Positions 1-10,806 are shown, counted from the first letter of the stretch. The stretch is DNA of 64,000 bases from Streptomyces acidicola (GCF_009377235.1 NZ_VMNX01000007.1:1-64000), one strand, 5' to 3'. Notes: generated from the sequence alone by a model not told the origin. Numbers and translations are program-made.

Positions 1-1
1 C

Positions 2-106
2 CACACCCAGGCACTTCTCCGCCTGGCCCGCCAACGGATCAACGTGCTGTTCGCGATGCTCCGCGACAGCACCTTCTACGAACCCAGAACCCCACGCCTC
101 GCTTGA
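2..106 (+). pseudogene. IS110-type transposase, C-terminal end (cut by window edge)
   Basis: The first frame reads 34 residues to a stop. It contains ALLRLARQRINVLFAMLRDS and ends in PRTPRLA. That pattern (a helix with RLARQR, then INVLFAMLRD) is what I expect at the C-terminus of IS110/IS116 family DEDD transposases, just after the second conserved domain. The rest of the protein lies left of the window, so I cannot tell whether the element is intact. Its end sits directly against the 3' end of the opposing folP gene, which suggests the element inserted there. IS110 elements lack terminal inverted repeats, so the boundary cannot be fixed from this side alone. The family call is a moderately sure pattern match. 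Confidence 0.55.
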
Positions 107-1039
107 CGAAAGACATAGAGGCACCCCCCCCCACCAGGCCGGCCGGGCGCGCTCGCTGTCGGCCGGTCGAGCCTGGCCGAGGGCCGACACCACGCGGACC
201 GCGTCCGCCGATGCGGCCACGTCGTGCACGCGGACGCCCCACGCCCCGGCCCGTGCGGCAATCACGGTCGTCGCGAGCGTGGCGGCATCCCGGCCGGTCG
301 CAGGACGCTGGATGCGGTCACCGAAGAGAGCGTCACCCAGGAAGTGCTTGCGTGAGGCTCCCACCAGAACGGGAAAGCCGAGGTCGACCAGTTCGCCGAG
401 ATCCGCGAGCAGACTCCAGTTCTGCCCGCCCCGCTTGGCGAATCCCAGTCCCGGGTCGAGGATCAGCTGGTCGGGGCGGACGCCGGCTTCCACGGCAGCG
501 TGCACCCGCATCATCAGCTCGACCGAGACCTCGCGCACGACATCGTGGTACACGGCGGCGGCGTACATGTCGCGGCTCGCGCCTCGGGAGTGGTTGAGCA
601 CCCACGGCACCCCGGCGGCCGCCACGACCCGTGCCATGGCGGGGTCGGCCAGGCCTCCGCTGACGTCGTTGACCAGGACGGCCCCCGCGGCCACAGCGGC
701 GTCGGCCACCGCGGCCCGTGTGGTGTCGATGCTGACCGGGACACCGGCCGCCACCAGTTCACGCACGACGGGGACGACACGCTTCAACTCGTCGGCGAGA
801 TCCACGCGGTCGGCGCCCGGGCGGGTGGACTCCCCGCCGACGTCGACACAGTCGGCGCCGGCGCCTCGGAGGGCGAGTCCGTGCGTCACCGCCGCGTCCG
901 TCGTGACGTACAGGCCACCGTCGGAGAAGGAGTCCGGGGTGACGTTGACGACTCCCATCACCTGACAGCGCTCGGCGAAGGCGGGGACATCGCCCTCATC
1001 GGTGGCGGACCGCAACCGCCCGGGAATGTGGACCGACAC
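107..1039 (-). CDS. folP: Dihydropteroate synthase; 3' end displaced by an insertion
   Basis: The protein matches DHPS, which joins 4-aminobenzoate to dihydropterin pyrophosphate in cytosolic folate synthesis. Visible motifs in order are MGVVNVTPDSFSDGG, DVGGESTRPGADR, SIDTTRAAV, LVNDVSGG, ILDPGLGFAKRGGQNW and VGASRKHFLGD. This is the full DHPS barrel at the usual length of about 290-300 residues. The chosen start is a GTG at 1039 behind GGAGGAG; there is no ATG start. It lies about 48 bp downstream of ligB on the same strand, so it is probably co-transcribed. Oddly, the frame never meets a stop before the window edge: after the last conserved helix (about position 150) it runs through a run of nine G and into antisense of the transposase. 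The natural C-terminus is therefore probably lost or replaced. Folate supply would suit the nearby folate-dependent O-demethylase. Confidence 0.8.
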
Positions 1040-1086
1040 CGACAGGGCTCCTCCGTGAATGCGGGGTGACAACGGCGCGACACCGA

Positions 1087-1939
1087 TCAGCGGGCGGGCC
1101 GCGTGGTGGTGTTCTCGAACAGCGCCAGACCGGCCGCGGTGTTGGAGGCAGGCACGTGGTACGCCGAGTGGACCTTGCGGACCTCGGCGTTCATCGCTCC
1201 GCGCATGACCAGCCACATGATCAGCTCGATGCCTTCGGAGCCCGCCTGGCGGATGTAGTCCTCCCGGCTCAGCGCCGCGAGTTTCTCCGGGTCCTTCTCG
1301 ATCGCTTCGAGGAACATGTGGTCGAAGCTGGGGTTGATGAACCCGGCTCGCTGGCCCGCGAGTTGGTGCGACATCCCGCCGGTGCCGAGAATCCCGACGG
1401 TTCTCGCCCCGCCGTAGCCGGCGATGGCCCGCCCGAGGGCCTGGCCGAGCGCGTAGCAGCGTGCCGCGGTCGGCTGCGGGTAGCGGATGACGTTGACCAT
1501 GATCGGGACGACCGGGCAGGGCCAGGCGTCGCGGGGCTCCGGCGTCCAGACGGACAACGGCACGGTGAAGCCGTGGTCGACGTCGAGTTCGGAGAACACC
1601 GTCAGGTCGAAGCCGTCGTCCATCAGCTGGTGCAGAAGGTGGAAGGAGAAGTCGGGGTCCCCCACGACGTCCGGGACCGGGCGACGGCCGAAGCCCTCGT
1701 CGGCGACCTGGTACCTCTCCGCGGTGCCGATGGCGAACGTCGGGACGATGTCGAGGTCGACCCCGTTGGCGTGGTCGTTGTAGACGAGGATCGCGACATC
1801 CGGCGTGCGCTCCGCGAGCCACTCCCGCGCCGGCCGGTATCCCTCGAACAGCGGCGCCCACACCGGCTCCGCGGTCATGCCGCGGTCCATCGCCGCTCCG
1901 ATCGACGGCACGTGCGACGTGGCCAGTCCCCAGATCACC

Positions 1940-1947
<8 letters not shown>
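1087..1947 (-). CDS. ligB: Class III extradiol ring-cleavage dioxygenase, beta subunit (LigB-like)
   Basis: This 286-aa protein has the catalytic-subunit fold of protocatechuate 4,5-dioxygenase: an N-terminal LATSHVPSIG with the metal-binding His, a central DHG segment, and a later GTGGMSHQL. These non-haem Fe(II) enzymes open catechol-type rings next to the hydroxyls (protocatechuate or gallate types). The ATG at 1947 (MSEVIWGL) is preferred over an upstream in-frame start because it overlaps the ligA stop by 8 nt, implying translational coupling. LigA is immediately upstream and folP follows on the same strand. The substrate cannot be read from sequence. The divergent O-demethylase suggests a lignin-derived methoxylated acid, demethylated to protocatechuate or gallate before cleavage. 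Confidence 0.85.
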
Positions 1948-3984
<2,037 letters not shown>

Positions 3985-4008
3985 GACCCACGACCAGCCA
4001 GGGTGCCG

Positions 4009-4044
4009 GTCTCCCTGAGGGGGTCGGTCTCCCCGAGGGGGTCG
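4009..4044. repeat. 18-bp tandem repeat, two copies, possible terminator
   Basis: Two adjacent 18-bp units, GTCTCCCTGAGGGGGTCG and GTCTCCCCGAGGGGGTCG, differ at one base. Each contains a short CTCCC/GGGGG stem. They lie 25-60 bp after the O-demethylase stop and 50 bp before the end of the convergent response regulator gene, a natural place for a bidirectional terminator. No T-run follows. Confidence 0.5.
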
Positions 4045-4094
4045 GCATCGTCCGTCTCCGCGCCCCGGTTCTCCTCACAGGCGCAGAATTCGAG

Positions 4095-4781
4095 TCAGCC
4101 CTGCGGTGGCACGAGCCCTTTCCGTACCGCGACGAGCGCGGCCTGGGTGCGGGATGTGAGCTGGAGTTTGCGCAGGACGTTGCTGACGTGCGTCCGTGCG
4201 GTGCGCTCGCTGATGACGAGCTCGTCGGCGATCTCCTGGTTGGAACGTCCCTGGGCGACGAGGATGAGGACGTCGCGTTCACGGCTGGTCAGCGCACCGA
4301 TACCGGTCGGCGGCGACACGATCTCCCGGGTGAGCTGGCGGGCGATCGCTGGGTCGAGGAACACCTCGCCGGTCGCTGCCGCGCGGATCGCGGCGACGAC
4401 CTCGTCCGGTTCGGCGTCCTTGAGCAGATAGCCCGACGCACCGTTGGCCAGCGCGGCGTGCACCCGCTCCATCTCTCCGAAGCTCGTCAGAACCACGACC
4501 TTCACACTCGGATACTGCTGGGTGATGCGCGCCGTCACCGCCACGCCGTCCATCTTGGGCATCAGCAGGTCGACCACGGCGACGTCCGGCAGTTCGTCGT
4601 AGGGGGCCATGGCCGCCAGCCGGTCCAGGGCCTCCTGGCCGTTGCCGGCCTCGGCGGCCACCTGTAGGTCGTCGAGCAGCTCGAGGTAGGCGCGGATACC
4701 ACGGCGGACGACGGCGTGGTCGTCGACGATCAGGATCCGGATCGCTGTCCTGTTCGGAGCCGGCTCGGTCGGGGCGTTCAC
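4095..4781 (-). CDS. NarL/LuxR-family response regulator
   Basis: This 228-aa regulator has a receiver domain ([20 protein letters not shown] at about 16-35, phospho-acceptor in [13 protein letters not shown], switch residues in VVVLTSF and GYLLKDAE) and a C-terminal LuxR helix-turn-helix ([20 protein letters not shown]). The best start is the GTG at 4781 (VNAPTEP). It overlaps the stop codon of the upstream kinase remnant as GTGA, the usual coupling of such pairs. Since that kinase is decayed, the regulator is probably an orphan or answers another kinase. It converges on the O-demethylase gene. Targets are unknown. Confidence 0.85.
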   Translation of the reverse strand: MNAPTEPAPNRTAIRILIVDDHAVVRRGIRAYLELLDDLQVAAEAGNGQEALDRLAAMAPYDELPDVAVVDLLMPKMDGVAVTARITQQYPSVKVVVLTSFGEMERVHAALANGASGYLLKDAEPDEVVAAIRAAATGEVFLDPAIARQLTREIVSPPTGIGALTSRERDVLILVAQGRSNQEIADELVISERTARTHVSNVLRKLQLTSRTQAALVAVRKGLVPPQG

Positions 4782-5285
4782 GGTGTCGGGTCCTCCGTCG
4801 GTTCGTCGAGCTGGTCGGGCTGCGAGAGCGAGGCATGGGGTACGAGAACCGGTAGCGGGACCACCGCACACGCCCTGCGGATGCCCCTGCCGGCGTCGGC
4901 CATGATCACGGCGAAGGCGTGGTCCCGCACGCCCTTGCGGATGGTGACCCGGATCGCCTCGGCGCGCCCGCCCGACGACGGCCTGGATGGTCACCGCCGG
5001 CCCCAGCTGGTTCGATGCCGTCGGCCGGAGCTCGTGAACCATGGCACGCAGGTCGGCGAGGACGGTCTGGGTCAACACTCCGAACACTCCGACCTCGTCG
5101 GCGAAGAGTGGCACACTTTCGGCCGGTGCGCTATCGGCACGGCTTCCCGGCATGACGGCCGACTCGGCCTGCATCCCGATGGAGAACACCTGCCGCACGA
5201 TCGAGTCGAGCTGTGTGAACAGCCCATCGGAGTCGATCACGATGATGGCACCTGGACCCCCGACACTGCAGACCGTCGGGACAGC
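4779..5285 (-). pseudogene. Sensor histidine kinase remnant (HisKA_3 type)
   Basis: Two reading frames give pieces of one NarL-type kinase. Upstream, [20 protein letters not shown] resembles the dimerisation box, but the phospho-accepting His of the usual ELHDSV motif is absent. It is followed by [16 protein letters not shown]. After a frameshift near 4970 the other frame continues with [19 protein letters not shown] and ends in DEPTEDPTP, with its stop overlapping the regulator start. The ATPase N and G boxes expected between these pieces are missing. This points to a frameshift plus internal deletion. The remnant probably encodes nothing functional. Confidence 0.7.
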
Positions 5286-5369
5286 ATGCCCATGGTCACG
5301 CTCCGCCGTCATCCGGCTCACGGCACATTCCCCGTACGTCATCCGTCGTGGGCGCACGGAGACGAGTGG

Positions 5370-5485
5370 CCGAGGCCATCGGTCTTGAGTCTTTGATTCG
5401 CTGATGACGTCCGGCGAGGCGTTCGAGGATCCCGTCTGCGGTCCCCACCCGGACAAACGGTCGTAGATCTTCATTCCCCAGCTTG
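5370..5485 (-). mobile_element. Possible IS5-type transposase scrap
   Basis: Reading the minus strand in two frames gives [10 protein letters not shown] and [15 protein letters not shown]. Together they resemble the segment linking the DUF4096-type N-terminal domain to the catalytic part of actinobacterial IS5 transposases (a YxRFxxW, then DGxxxRLL pattern). The match is short and needs a frameshift, so I hold it loosely. It sits exactly between the broken kinase and the broken sulfatase, where an insertion scar would explain both truncations. Confidence 0.3.
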
Positions 5486-5519
5486 ATCCAGGCGCAGCTG
5501 TCCGCCTCAGGCACGCACG

Positions 5520-6167
5520 TTGCACGCGCATGCCAACGAGGCCGTACAGCGTGTACCGCTGGTCGTGTACTGGCCCGGCGTCACGGACAACCTGCCCGCC
5601 GACGAGCGGCGTTGCGATGCGCTCCTGTACAACATCGACCTCGCGCCCACGCTGTGCGAGCTGCTCGACCTGCCGGTCCCGTCCGGCTGGCAGGGCACGT
5701 CGTTCGCAGGCGCCGTACGGGGCGAGGAGATCCCGTCGCGGCCCTACCTGGTGCTGGGGCACGGCGCGCACACCTACCAGCGCTCGGTGCGCACCCGCGA
5801 CCATCTCTACATCCGCACCTACCATCCAGGCGCGTACCGGCTGGAATGGGAACAACTGTACGGCGTCACCGAGGATCCGCACCTCACGACCGACCTGCTG
5901 GAGGCCGAGCCCGAGCTGGCCGCGCAGATGCGCACGCATCTCGCCGAGTGGTGGCACACCTACGCGGGACGGCCCGGCGCGCTGCCCGACCCCATGCAGT
6001 CCACACTCCAGGTGGGGCCGACCGGCTACAACGATCCGCAGGAGTACGCCGAGCACCTCCGAGCCACCGGCAGGGCGCACCTCGCGGACGATCTGCTGGA
6101 GCGCCTGGCGACCGCCACCGGCGCGCCCCCGGTGTCCTGGCACGCCCCACAACACACGGTGGCCTGA
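5520..6167 (+). pseudogene. Sulfatase, C-terminal half only
   Basis: The 215-residue frame begins within a sulfatase core: [15 protein letters not shown], then [49 protein letters not shown] and the typical C-terminal tail. Alkaline-phosphatase-type sulfatases are about 450-550 residues and carry the formylglycine motif CxPxR and most metal ligands in the N-terminal half, which is absent here. The TTG at 5520 is simply the first possible start; there is no convincing ribosome site. I read it as a remnant whose 5' part was lost in the same event that damaged the neighbouring kinase. Activity is very unlikely. Confidence 0.7.
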
Positions 6168-6462
6168 CCGGGGCGGGAAACCCCTGACCCGCCTGCGGCG
6201 CCCGAACTGCCCCGTTCCTACGGGCCCTGCCGTCTCCTCCAGCCGGGCCGGCCACGCAACCGGCCCACTGCGCTGGGGCCCGCCAGCCCGCGTCGCTGAG
6301 GGGGTGGCTGAAGCCCTGGTCGGAGATGAGCTGGGCGGCCCGCGGTGCGGCGGCAATCCTGGACTTCATCGTCTCGCCCCTCTCCCTTGGCTGACGGGCC
6401 ACGTCGTCTGCTCAGGATCAGGCTGTTCGCATGACACCCGCACCAGCAAGAGAGACCGCCTT
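6168..6462. other. Non-coding gap after the sulfatase remnant
   Basis: About 295 bp without a gene I can support. On the minus strand a start at about 6371 behind GAGAGGGGCGAG opens a short frame ([20 protein letters not shown]), but it resembles nothing I know and runs antisense into the sulfatase remnant. I see no repeats or clear promoter. Confidence 0.4.
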
Positions 6463-7248
6463 ATGGAACGACGCGCCTTCGCCGCCGCACTGTCCGCTGC
6501 CGCCGCAGCTCCCCTGCTGATCGGCGCCGCGCCGGGCCGTTCCGAGCACCAGGTGAGCCCCCAGGCAGACGCGCACCTTCAGCGCGAGATGCTGAAGGTG
6601 CTGGCGGCGGTGCTCCAGGACCCCGACACGGCCCGGACCGTGGTCCCCTGGATCCTTGACATCGGATTCGACTGGGCCCCGGCCACCGCGCCGGTGGACC
6701 AACTCGACTTCATCGTCGCCTACTCCTTCGGCAACCGGCCGCCGGCCAACGGCGGCGACCCGACCAGGGTGCTTGCCGAACCGGGGCCGATGAACGAGCA
6801 ACTCGCCGACGTGGTTGCCGAGATCAGGGCGGTGCGGACTCTGCCGGTCTACGCCCAGTGGGAGATCGCGCACTTCCTCACCACCAAGCACGGGCTGGAC
6901 CAGGTGACCGCGATCGAGCCGGTGATCGCTGCCGACGGCACGATCACCTATCTGAGTACCGATGGCGTCGCCGCCCAGGTGGCCGAGTTGCGCAAGGCCG
7001 CGTCCGGCGGGATCGGGACGGCCGGCGTGGTCGGCTGGCGGGACCACATCAAGCGTTGCGTGCTCACCACCAAGGGCCGGGGCATGACCGCGTTCGCACC
7101 GGAAGGCTTCACCATGCCGGACACCTACGACCCCGAGTCCGGGCAGCCTTGGACCCGGCGCCGCGACCTGTACCTGATGCACGACATGTCGGCGCAGTGG
7201 ACCATGAAGCGGACTCAGCTGATCGCCGAGCTGTATCCCAACGGCTGA
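6463..7248 (+). CDS. Hypothetical exported protein
   Basis: This 261-aa protein starts at ATG 6463 (MERRAFAAAL), giving a short basic end followed by an Ala-rich hydrophobic stretch to about residue 25 that looks like a signal peptide (RR pair near the start, so Tat export is possible). The mature part has no motif I recognise. Notable segments are WILDIGFDWAPATAPVDQLD, VAYSFGNRPP and VYAQWEIAHFL. It stands alone between a decayed sulfatase and a convergent SnoaL gene, and a strong hairpin follows its stop. I do not assign a function. Confidence 0.6.
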   Translation: MERRAFAAALSAAAAAPLLIGAAPGRSEHQVSPQADAHLQREMLKVLAAVLQDPDTARTVVPWILDIGFDWAPATAPVDQLDFIVAYSFGNRPPANGGDPTRVLAEPGPMNEQLADVVAEIRAVRTLPVYAQWEIAHFLTTKHGLDQVTAIEPVIAADGTITYLSTDGVAAQVAELRKAASGGIGTAGVVGWRDHIKRCVLTTKGRGMTAFAPEGFTMPDTYDPESGQPWTRRRDLYLMHDMSAQWTMKRTQLIAELYPNG

Positions 7249-7272
7249 GCCTGTCCGGCGCGAGGAAGGAAA

Positions 7273-7310
7273 GGAAGAGACCAGCCTCGCGGGGCGGTGA
7301 GGTCTCTTCC
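7273..7310. terminator. Bidirectional hairpin terminator
   Basis: GGAAGAGACC (7273-7282) pairs perfectly with GGTCTCTTCC (7301-7310), with an 18-nt G+C-rich loop that can extend the pairing through CCTC/GAGG. It lies 25 bp after one stop and 200 bp before the end of the convergent gene. As in many Streptomyces terminators, the T-run is short (TCTTCCTCT). Confidence 0.7.
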
Positions 7311-7510
7311 TCTCCGGTTCGTCCGCAGCCGCGCGCCGGACCATTCCCGGGCCGATCGCTGTCGGCAGGACCGCAAGCCTCCATCGTCACGGCCACCGTT
7401 CTGCGCTTGCCGCGCCGGCGCGACCAGCCGCCTCGACTGCGGAGCACCAACATGCAGTTCCCTCGGCAGTGTTTCCACGGATACCGGTCGTGTCGGCGGG
7501 CGCTCATGTG

Positions 7511-8347
7511 TCAGGGGCTCAGGTCGGTCTTCGTCTCACCGGTCTCCGGGGCGTAGGGGTAGGAGACATGCTGGTGGATCATTTGCCACTCGCCGCCGCG
7601 TCGCTGGAGTACCCGGGTGCCCCGTGACCAGGTGCTGTCGGTTGTCCCGTCCTCCATCTCGCCGGTCATGTGGTTCAGACCCCAGACAACCGCGAGGTCG
7701 TCGCGGATCAGCACCTTCATCTCGGGCACGTCCCAGGTCACCCCACCTGGCGCCGATTCCAGTCCCGCGCGGCAGACCTCACGCACCCGGTCCCGGCCGA
7801 TGTACTGCAGGGGCGCGTCGTGCTCGTAGGAGACGATGTCCTCAGCGATATGGGCCATCAGCCCGTCCAGGTCCTTCGCGGCGGTGCGCTCGAACCAGTG
7901 CTGGTGCACCGCACGCACCTCGCGCTCGGCCTGGGCCTGTTCGTCCGGGCCGTGGAGGTCGGGGAAGGAGTGGTGCTCGTGCGCCACCACCCAGCGTCCC
8001 CCCTCCTTGCGCAGTCCCAACGTGAGCCGCATCCGGAGATCAGGCTGATCGGCAAGCTCCTCCTCGGTGCCGCAGCGCAGCAGCGCGAAGGCGAAGGCGA
8101 CGTCCTCGCCCGCCGTGACCTCCAGCTCCTCGATCTCGAAGCAGGCGCCTTGCGCCTGCCAGGTGAAAAACGGCGGCCAGACCTCCCGGTACGCGTCAAG
8201 GCCCCGCACCCCCTCGTACGGCGGCGGCACATCGAACATCACGATGTCGTCGGCGTGGTCTGCCGTGACCACGTTCAGGGCGCCCTGATGCACGGCCGCC
8301 GCCCACCGCTCGATCAGGTCGCGGATCTGCTCAGTGTCGTCGGACAT
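7511..8347 (-). CDS. Tandem SnoaL-like (NTF2 fold) protein
   Basis: The 278-aa protein is two SnoaL/ketosteroid-isomerase-like units in a row. The first (about 1-130) has the typical opening EQIRDLIERWAAAV and VMFDVPPPYEGV. The second (about 140-278) has VRAVHQHWFERTAAKDLDGL and a terminal WQMIHQHVSYPYAP. Single domains of this family act as small hydrolases, isomerases or binding proteins on aromatic or polyketide-like ligands. The function here cannot be told. The start is ATG 8347 (MSDDTEQ); upstream in-frame sequence is low-complexity. It is on the same strand as fdh but separated by 260 bp with nothing notable. The duplication within one chain is the unusual point. Confidence 0.75.
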   Translation of the reverse strand: MSDDTEQIRDLIERWAAAVHQGALNVVTADHADDIVMFDVPPPYEGVRGLDAYREVWPPFFTWQAQGACFEIEELEVTAGEDVAFAFALLRCGTEEELADQPDLRMRLTLGLRKEGGRWVVAHEHHSFPDLHGPDEQAQAEREVRAVHQHWFERTAAKDLDGLMAHIAEDIVSYEHDAPLQYIGRDRVREVCRAGLESAPGGVTWDVPEMKVLIRDDLAVVWGLNHMTGEMEDGTTDSTWSRGTRVLQRRGGEWQMIHQHVSYPYAPETGETKTDLSP

Positions 8348-8607
8348 ACCGATCGCGGTTCCTTTCACTGCCGTAGTCGCGCCGGAACGCGAGGGACGAG
8401 CCTGTGCTGCTCGCCTCCCTACACGTAGACCGGTGCCGGGCAGGAAACTCATCGCGGGCACCGTGTCGCAAGATCCTGCGGAACCACGGCGGCAAGGACA
8501 GGTAGGGACGGAGGCCACCGCCCAGGTGAAGTCGACGAGCGTGCGCATCGGCCGCTGCTGAGCGGAGCGGGACGAGCCGGGCCGGGGCGGACGGCGGCCT
8601 CCGTGGG

Positions 8608-9768
8608 TCACTTGTTGACCGAGTACGAGTGGGCGCCTGCTCCGGCCAGGGCTCCCTCGTCGACGATGAGGTACTCGTCGCGGATCGGACGCCCGGTCAG
8701 CCAGGACTCCAGGATTTCGCGGGTGCCGGCCGCGTAGCGGGCCTGGGCGGACAGGGACGAGCCGGAGATGTGCGGGGTCATGCCGTGGTGCGGCATGGTG
8801 CGCCAGGGGTGGTCGGCGGGGGCCGGCTGCGGGTACCAGACGTCACCGGCGTAGCCCGCCAACTGACCGCTGCGCAGGGCGCGGTCCACGGCGTCGCGGT
8901 CGACGATCTTCGCCCGTGCGGTGTTGATGAGGTAGGCGCCGCGCCTCATCGTGGCCAGCAATTCGTCGCCGAACAGGCCCTCGGTCTCGGGGTGCAGCGG
9001 CGCGTTGATCGTCACGACGTCGCAGTGCGGCACCATGTCGGCCGTGCTCTCGTGGAAGACGAGCCCCAACTCGCGCTCGACGTCCTCGGGCAGCCGGTAG
9101 CGGTCGGTGTAGTGCAGCTTGACGTCGAAGGGGGCGAGGCGGCGCAGTACGGCCAACCCGATCCGCCCGGCGGCCACCGTGCCGACGTGCATGCCCTCCA
9201 GGTCGTACGAGCGGGCCACACAGTCCGCGATGTTCCAGCCACCGTCCAGGACCACCTGGTGGGAGGGCAGGTAGTTCCGCACGAGGGACAGCGTCATCAT
9301 CACCACGTGCTCGGCGACGCTGATGCTGTTGCAGTACGTCACCTCCGCGACCGTCACCCCGTGCGCGATCGCGGCGTCGAGGTCGACGTGGTCGGAGCCG
9401 ATGCCCGCGGTGACGGCCAGTTTGAGGTTCTTCGCGGCGGCGAGACGGTCCGCGGTGAGGTACGCCGGCCAGAACGGCTGCGAGATCACGACGTCCGCGT
9501 CGGGCAGTTCACGGTCGAACACAGACCCGTCGCCGTCCTTGTCGGAGGTGACGACGAGGGTGTGGCCCGCCTTCTCCAGGAAGCCGCGCAGGCCGAGTTC
9601 GCCGGAGACGCTGCCGAGCAGGTGGCCCGGGGTGAAGTCGATCGTCTCGGGGGTGGGGGTGGTCTGGCCGCCGGGGTAGTGGTCGATCGTGGGGAGGTCG
9701 TCGCGGGCGTACGTGGTCGGGTATCCGTCGGTGGGGTCGTCGTACAGGACGCAGAGCACCTTGGCCAT
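8608..9768 (-). CDS. fdh: NAD-dependent formate dehydrogenase
   Basis: This 386-aa D-2-hydroxyacid-dehydrogenase-fold enzyme (family usually about 390-400) oxidises formate to CO2 with reduction of NAD. It is close to the methylotroph-type metal-free FDH: substrate-side SQPFWPAYLTAD and VTAGIGSDHVDLD, Asn in CNSISVAEHV, coenzyme loop VAAGRIGLAVLRRLAPFD, Arg in NTARAKIVDRDAV, and catalytic His in MTPHISGSSLS. The start at ATG 9768 follows TTGAGGAGCCGCGAC. The gene lies directly downstream of a LysR gene on the same strand, with its own promoter containing a palindrome. It could dispose of formate released when methyl-folate from O-demethylation is oxidised. Confidence 0.92.
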   Translation of the reverse strand: MAKVLCVLYDDPTDGYPTTYARDDLPTIDHYPGGQTTPTPETIDFTPGHLLGSVSGELGLRGFLEKAGHTLVVTSDKDGDGSVFDRELPDADVVISQPFWPAYLTADRLAAAKNLKLAVTAGIGSDHVDLDAAIAHGVTVAEVTYCNSISVAEHVVMMTLSLVRNYLPSHQVVLDGGWNIADCVARSYDLEGMHVGTVAAGRIGLAVLRRLAPFDVKLHYTDRYRLPEDVERELGLVFHESTADMVPHCDVVTINAPLHPETEGLFGDELLATMRRGAYLINTARAKIVDRDAVDRALRSGQLAGYAGDVWYPQPAPADHPWRTMPHHGMTPHISGSSLSAQARYAAGTREILESWLTGRPIRDEYLIVDEGALAGAGAHSYSVNK

Positions 9769-9809
9769 GTCGCGGCTCCTCAACTGGCGTTGCGGGAAGG
9801 TGCGGTTCA

Positions 9810-9838
9810 CGATCCACGGGATCGTTCGCGCTGGTCAA
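9810..9838 (-). promoter_or_regulatory. fdh promoter
   Basis: On the minus strand TTGACC (9833-9838) followed after 17 bp by GGATCG (9810-9815) makes a good -35 with a poor -10, as expected for an activator-dependent promoter. The GCTATG palindrome ends 10 bp upstream of the -35. Confidence 0.45.
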
Positions 9839-9848
9839 AGCGATCCTT

Positions 9849-9864
9849 GCTATGCCCTCATAGC
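9849..9864. promoter_or_regulatory. LysR-type operator upstream of fdh
   Basis: GCTATG-CCCT-CATAGC is a perfect 6-bp inverted repeat with a 4-bp spacer, containing the T-N10-A pattern close to the LysR T-N11-A rule. It is centred near -50 to -55 relative to the proposed fdh promoter and lies in the 105-bp gap between lysR and fdh, so binding by the adjacent LysR protein is the simplest reading. Confidence 0.6.
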
Positions 9865-9873
9865 CCGCTTCTA

Positions 9874-10806
9874 TCAGCTGCGTCCACCTAGGTAGGAGTG
9901 CAGCAGCTCGTCCAGCGCGTCCCGGACGCCCGCCTCCCGCGCCACCGTCACCAGGGCCTCGGCGAGCACCGACTCGGGTTCGCTGCGCGCCACGACCAGC
10001 CCGACGCGCGGCCCGTGCGCCGCCCCCGTCAGCGGCACCACCCGCATGCCTTCCGGCACCCCGAACATGTGGAGCCAGGCGTGCGAGATGACGCTGGACC
10101 AGCGGCCACCGGGCAGATGGGCGTAGAGCCCGGCGACGCTGTCCGTTTCGATCGCGGGGGCGGCGGTGGCGCCGTCGGCGGCGAAGCACTCGTCGATGAT
10201 CCGCCGGTTGCGCATCCTCGGGGAGAGAAGGCACAGGGGCAGGGCCGCGGCCTGCGACCACCGGGCCGTGTCGGACGCGCCCAGCGGGCCGTCGACCGGG
10301 GTGAGGAGCATGTACCGCTCCTCGTAGAGCGGGAAGCGTCGGACCTGGCGCAATGTGTCGTCGTCCAGGTAGGTCATCGCCGCGTCCAGCTCGAACTCGG
10401 CCAGTCCGTGCGTGATCTGTGCCGACGACAGCGACTCCAGGGTCACTCCGGCGCGCGGATGGCGTTCGCAGAACGGGGTGGTCAGCAGGGAGGCCACCGG
10501 CAGCGCCGTCGGTACGACGCCGAGGCGCAGCGTACCGGTCAACCCGCCGCGCAGCGCCGACAGTTCCTGCCGCAGCGCGTCCCCTTCGGCCAGGATCCGG
10601 TGCGCCCACGCCAGCACCACCTCGCCTTCGGGCGTCAGCCCTTCGTAGCGCCTGCCCCGCCGCACGATCGGTACGTCGAGTTCGTGTTCGAGCCGGCGTA
10701 TCGCGGCGGACAGCGATGGCTGCGAGACGTAACAGGCGGCTGCGGCGCGGGCGAAGTGGCGTTCGCGGGCGAGTGCGACGAGGTACTCCAACTGACGCAG
10801 CAGCAT
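9874..10806 (-). CDS. LysR-family transcriptional regulator, likely fdh activator
   Basis: This 310-aa protein has an N-terminal winged helix (MLLRQLEYLVALARERHFAR, then CYVSQPSLSAAIRRLEHEL, residues about 1-60) and a LysR substrate-binding domain (GTLRLGVVPTALPVASLL onward). The start at ATG 10806 gives the canonical LysR opening; earlier in-frame sequence is not family-like. fdh follows 105 bp downstream on the same strand, with a LysR-like palindrome between them. LysR activators commonly bind next to the operon they control and respond to a small molecule. Formate or a C1-related effector is an inference from position only. Confidence 0.88.
   Translation of the reverse strand: MLLRQLEYLVALARERHFARAAAACYVSQPSLSAAIRRLEHELDVPIVRRGRRYEGLTPEGEVVLAWAHRILAEGDALRQELSALRGGLTGTLRLGVVPTALPVASLLTTPFCERHPRAGVTLESLSSAQITHGLAEFELDAAMTYLDDDTLRQVRRFPLYEERYMLLTPVDGPLGASDTARWSQAAALPLCLLSPRMRNRRIIDECFAADGATAAPAIETDSVAGLYAHLPGGRWSSVISHAWLHMFGVPEGMRVVPLTGAAHGPRVGLVVARSEPESVLAEALVTVAREAGVRDALDELLHSYLGGRS

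Noticed and set aside
4095-6356. A 753-residue continuous minus-strand reading across the regulator, kinase remnant and sulfatase region
   Set aside because: Only the last 228 residues look like protein (receiver plus LuxR domain). The rest is a frame left open by G+C bias, and the sulfatase part lies on the opposite strand.
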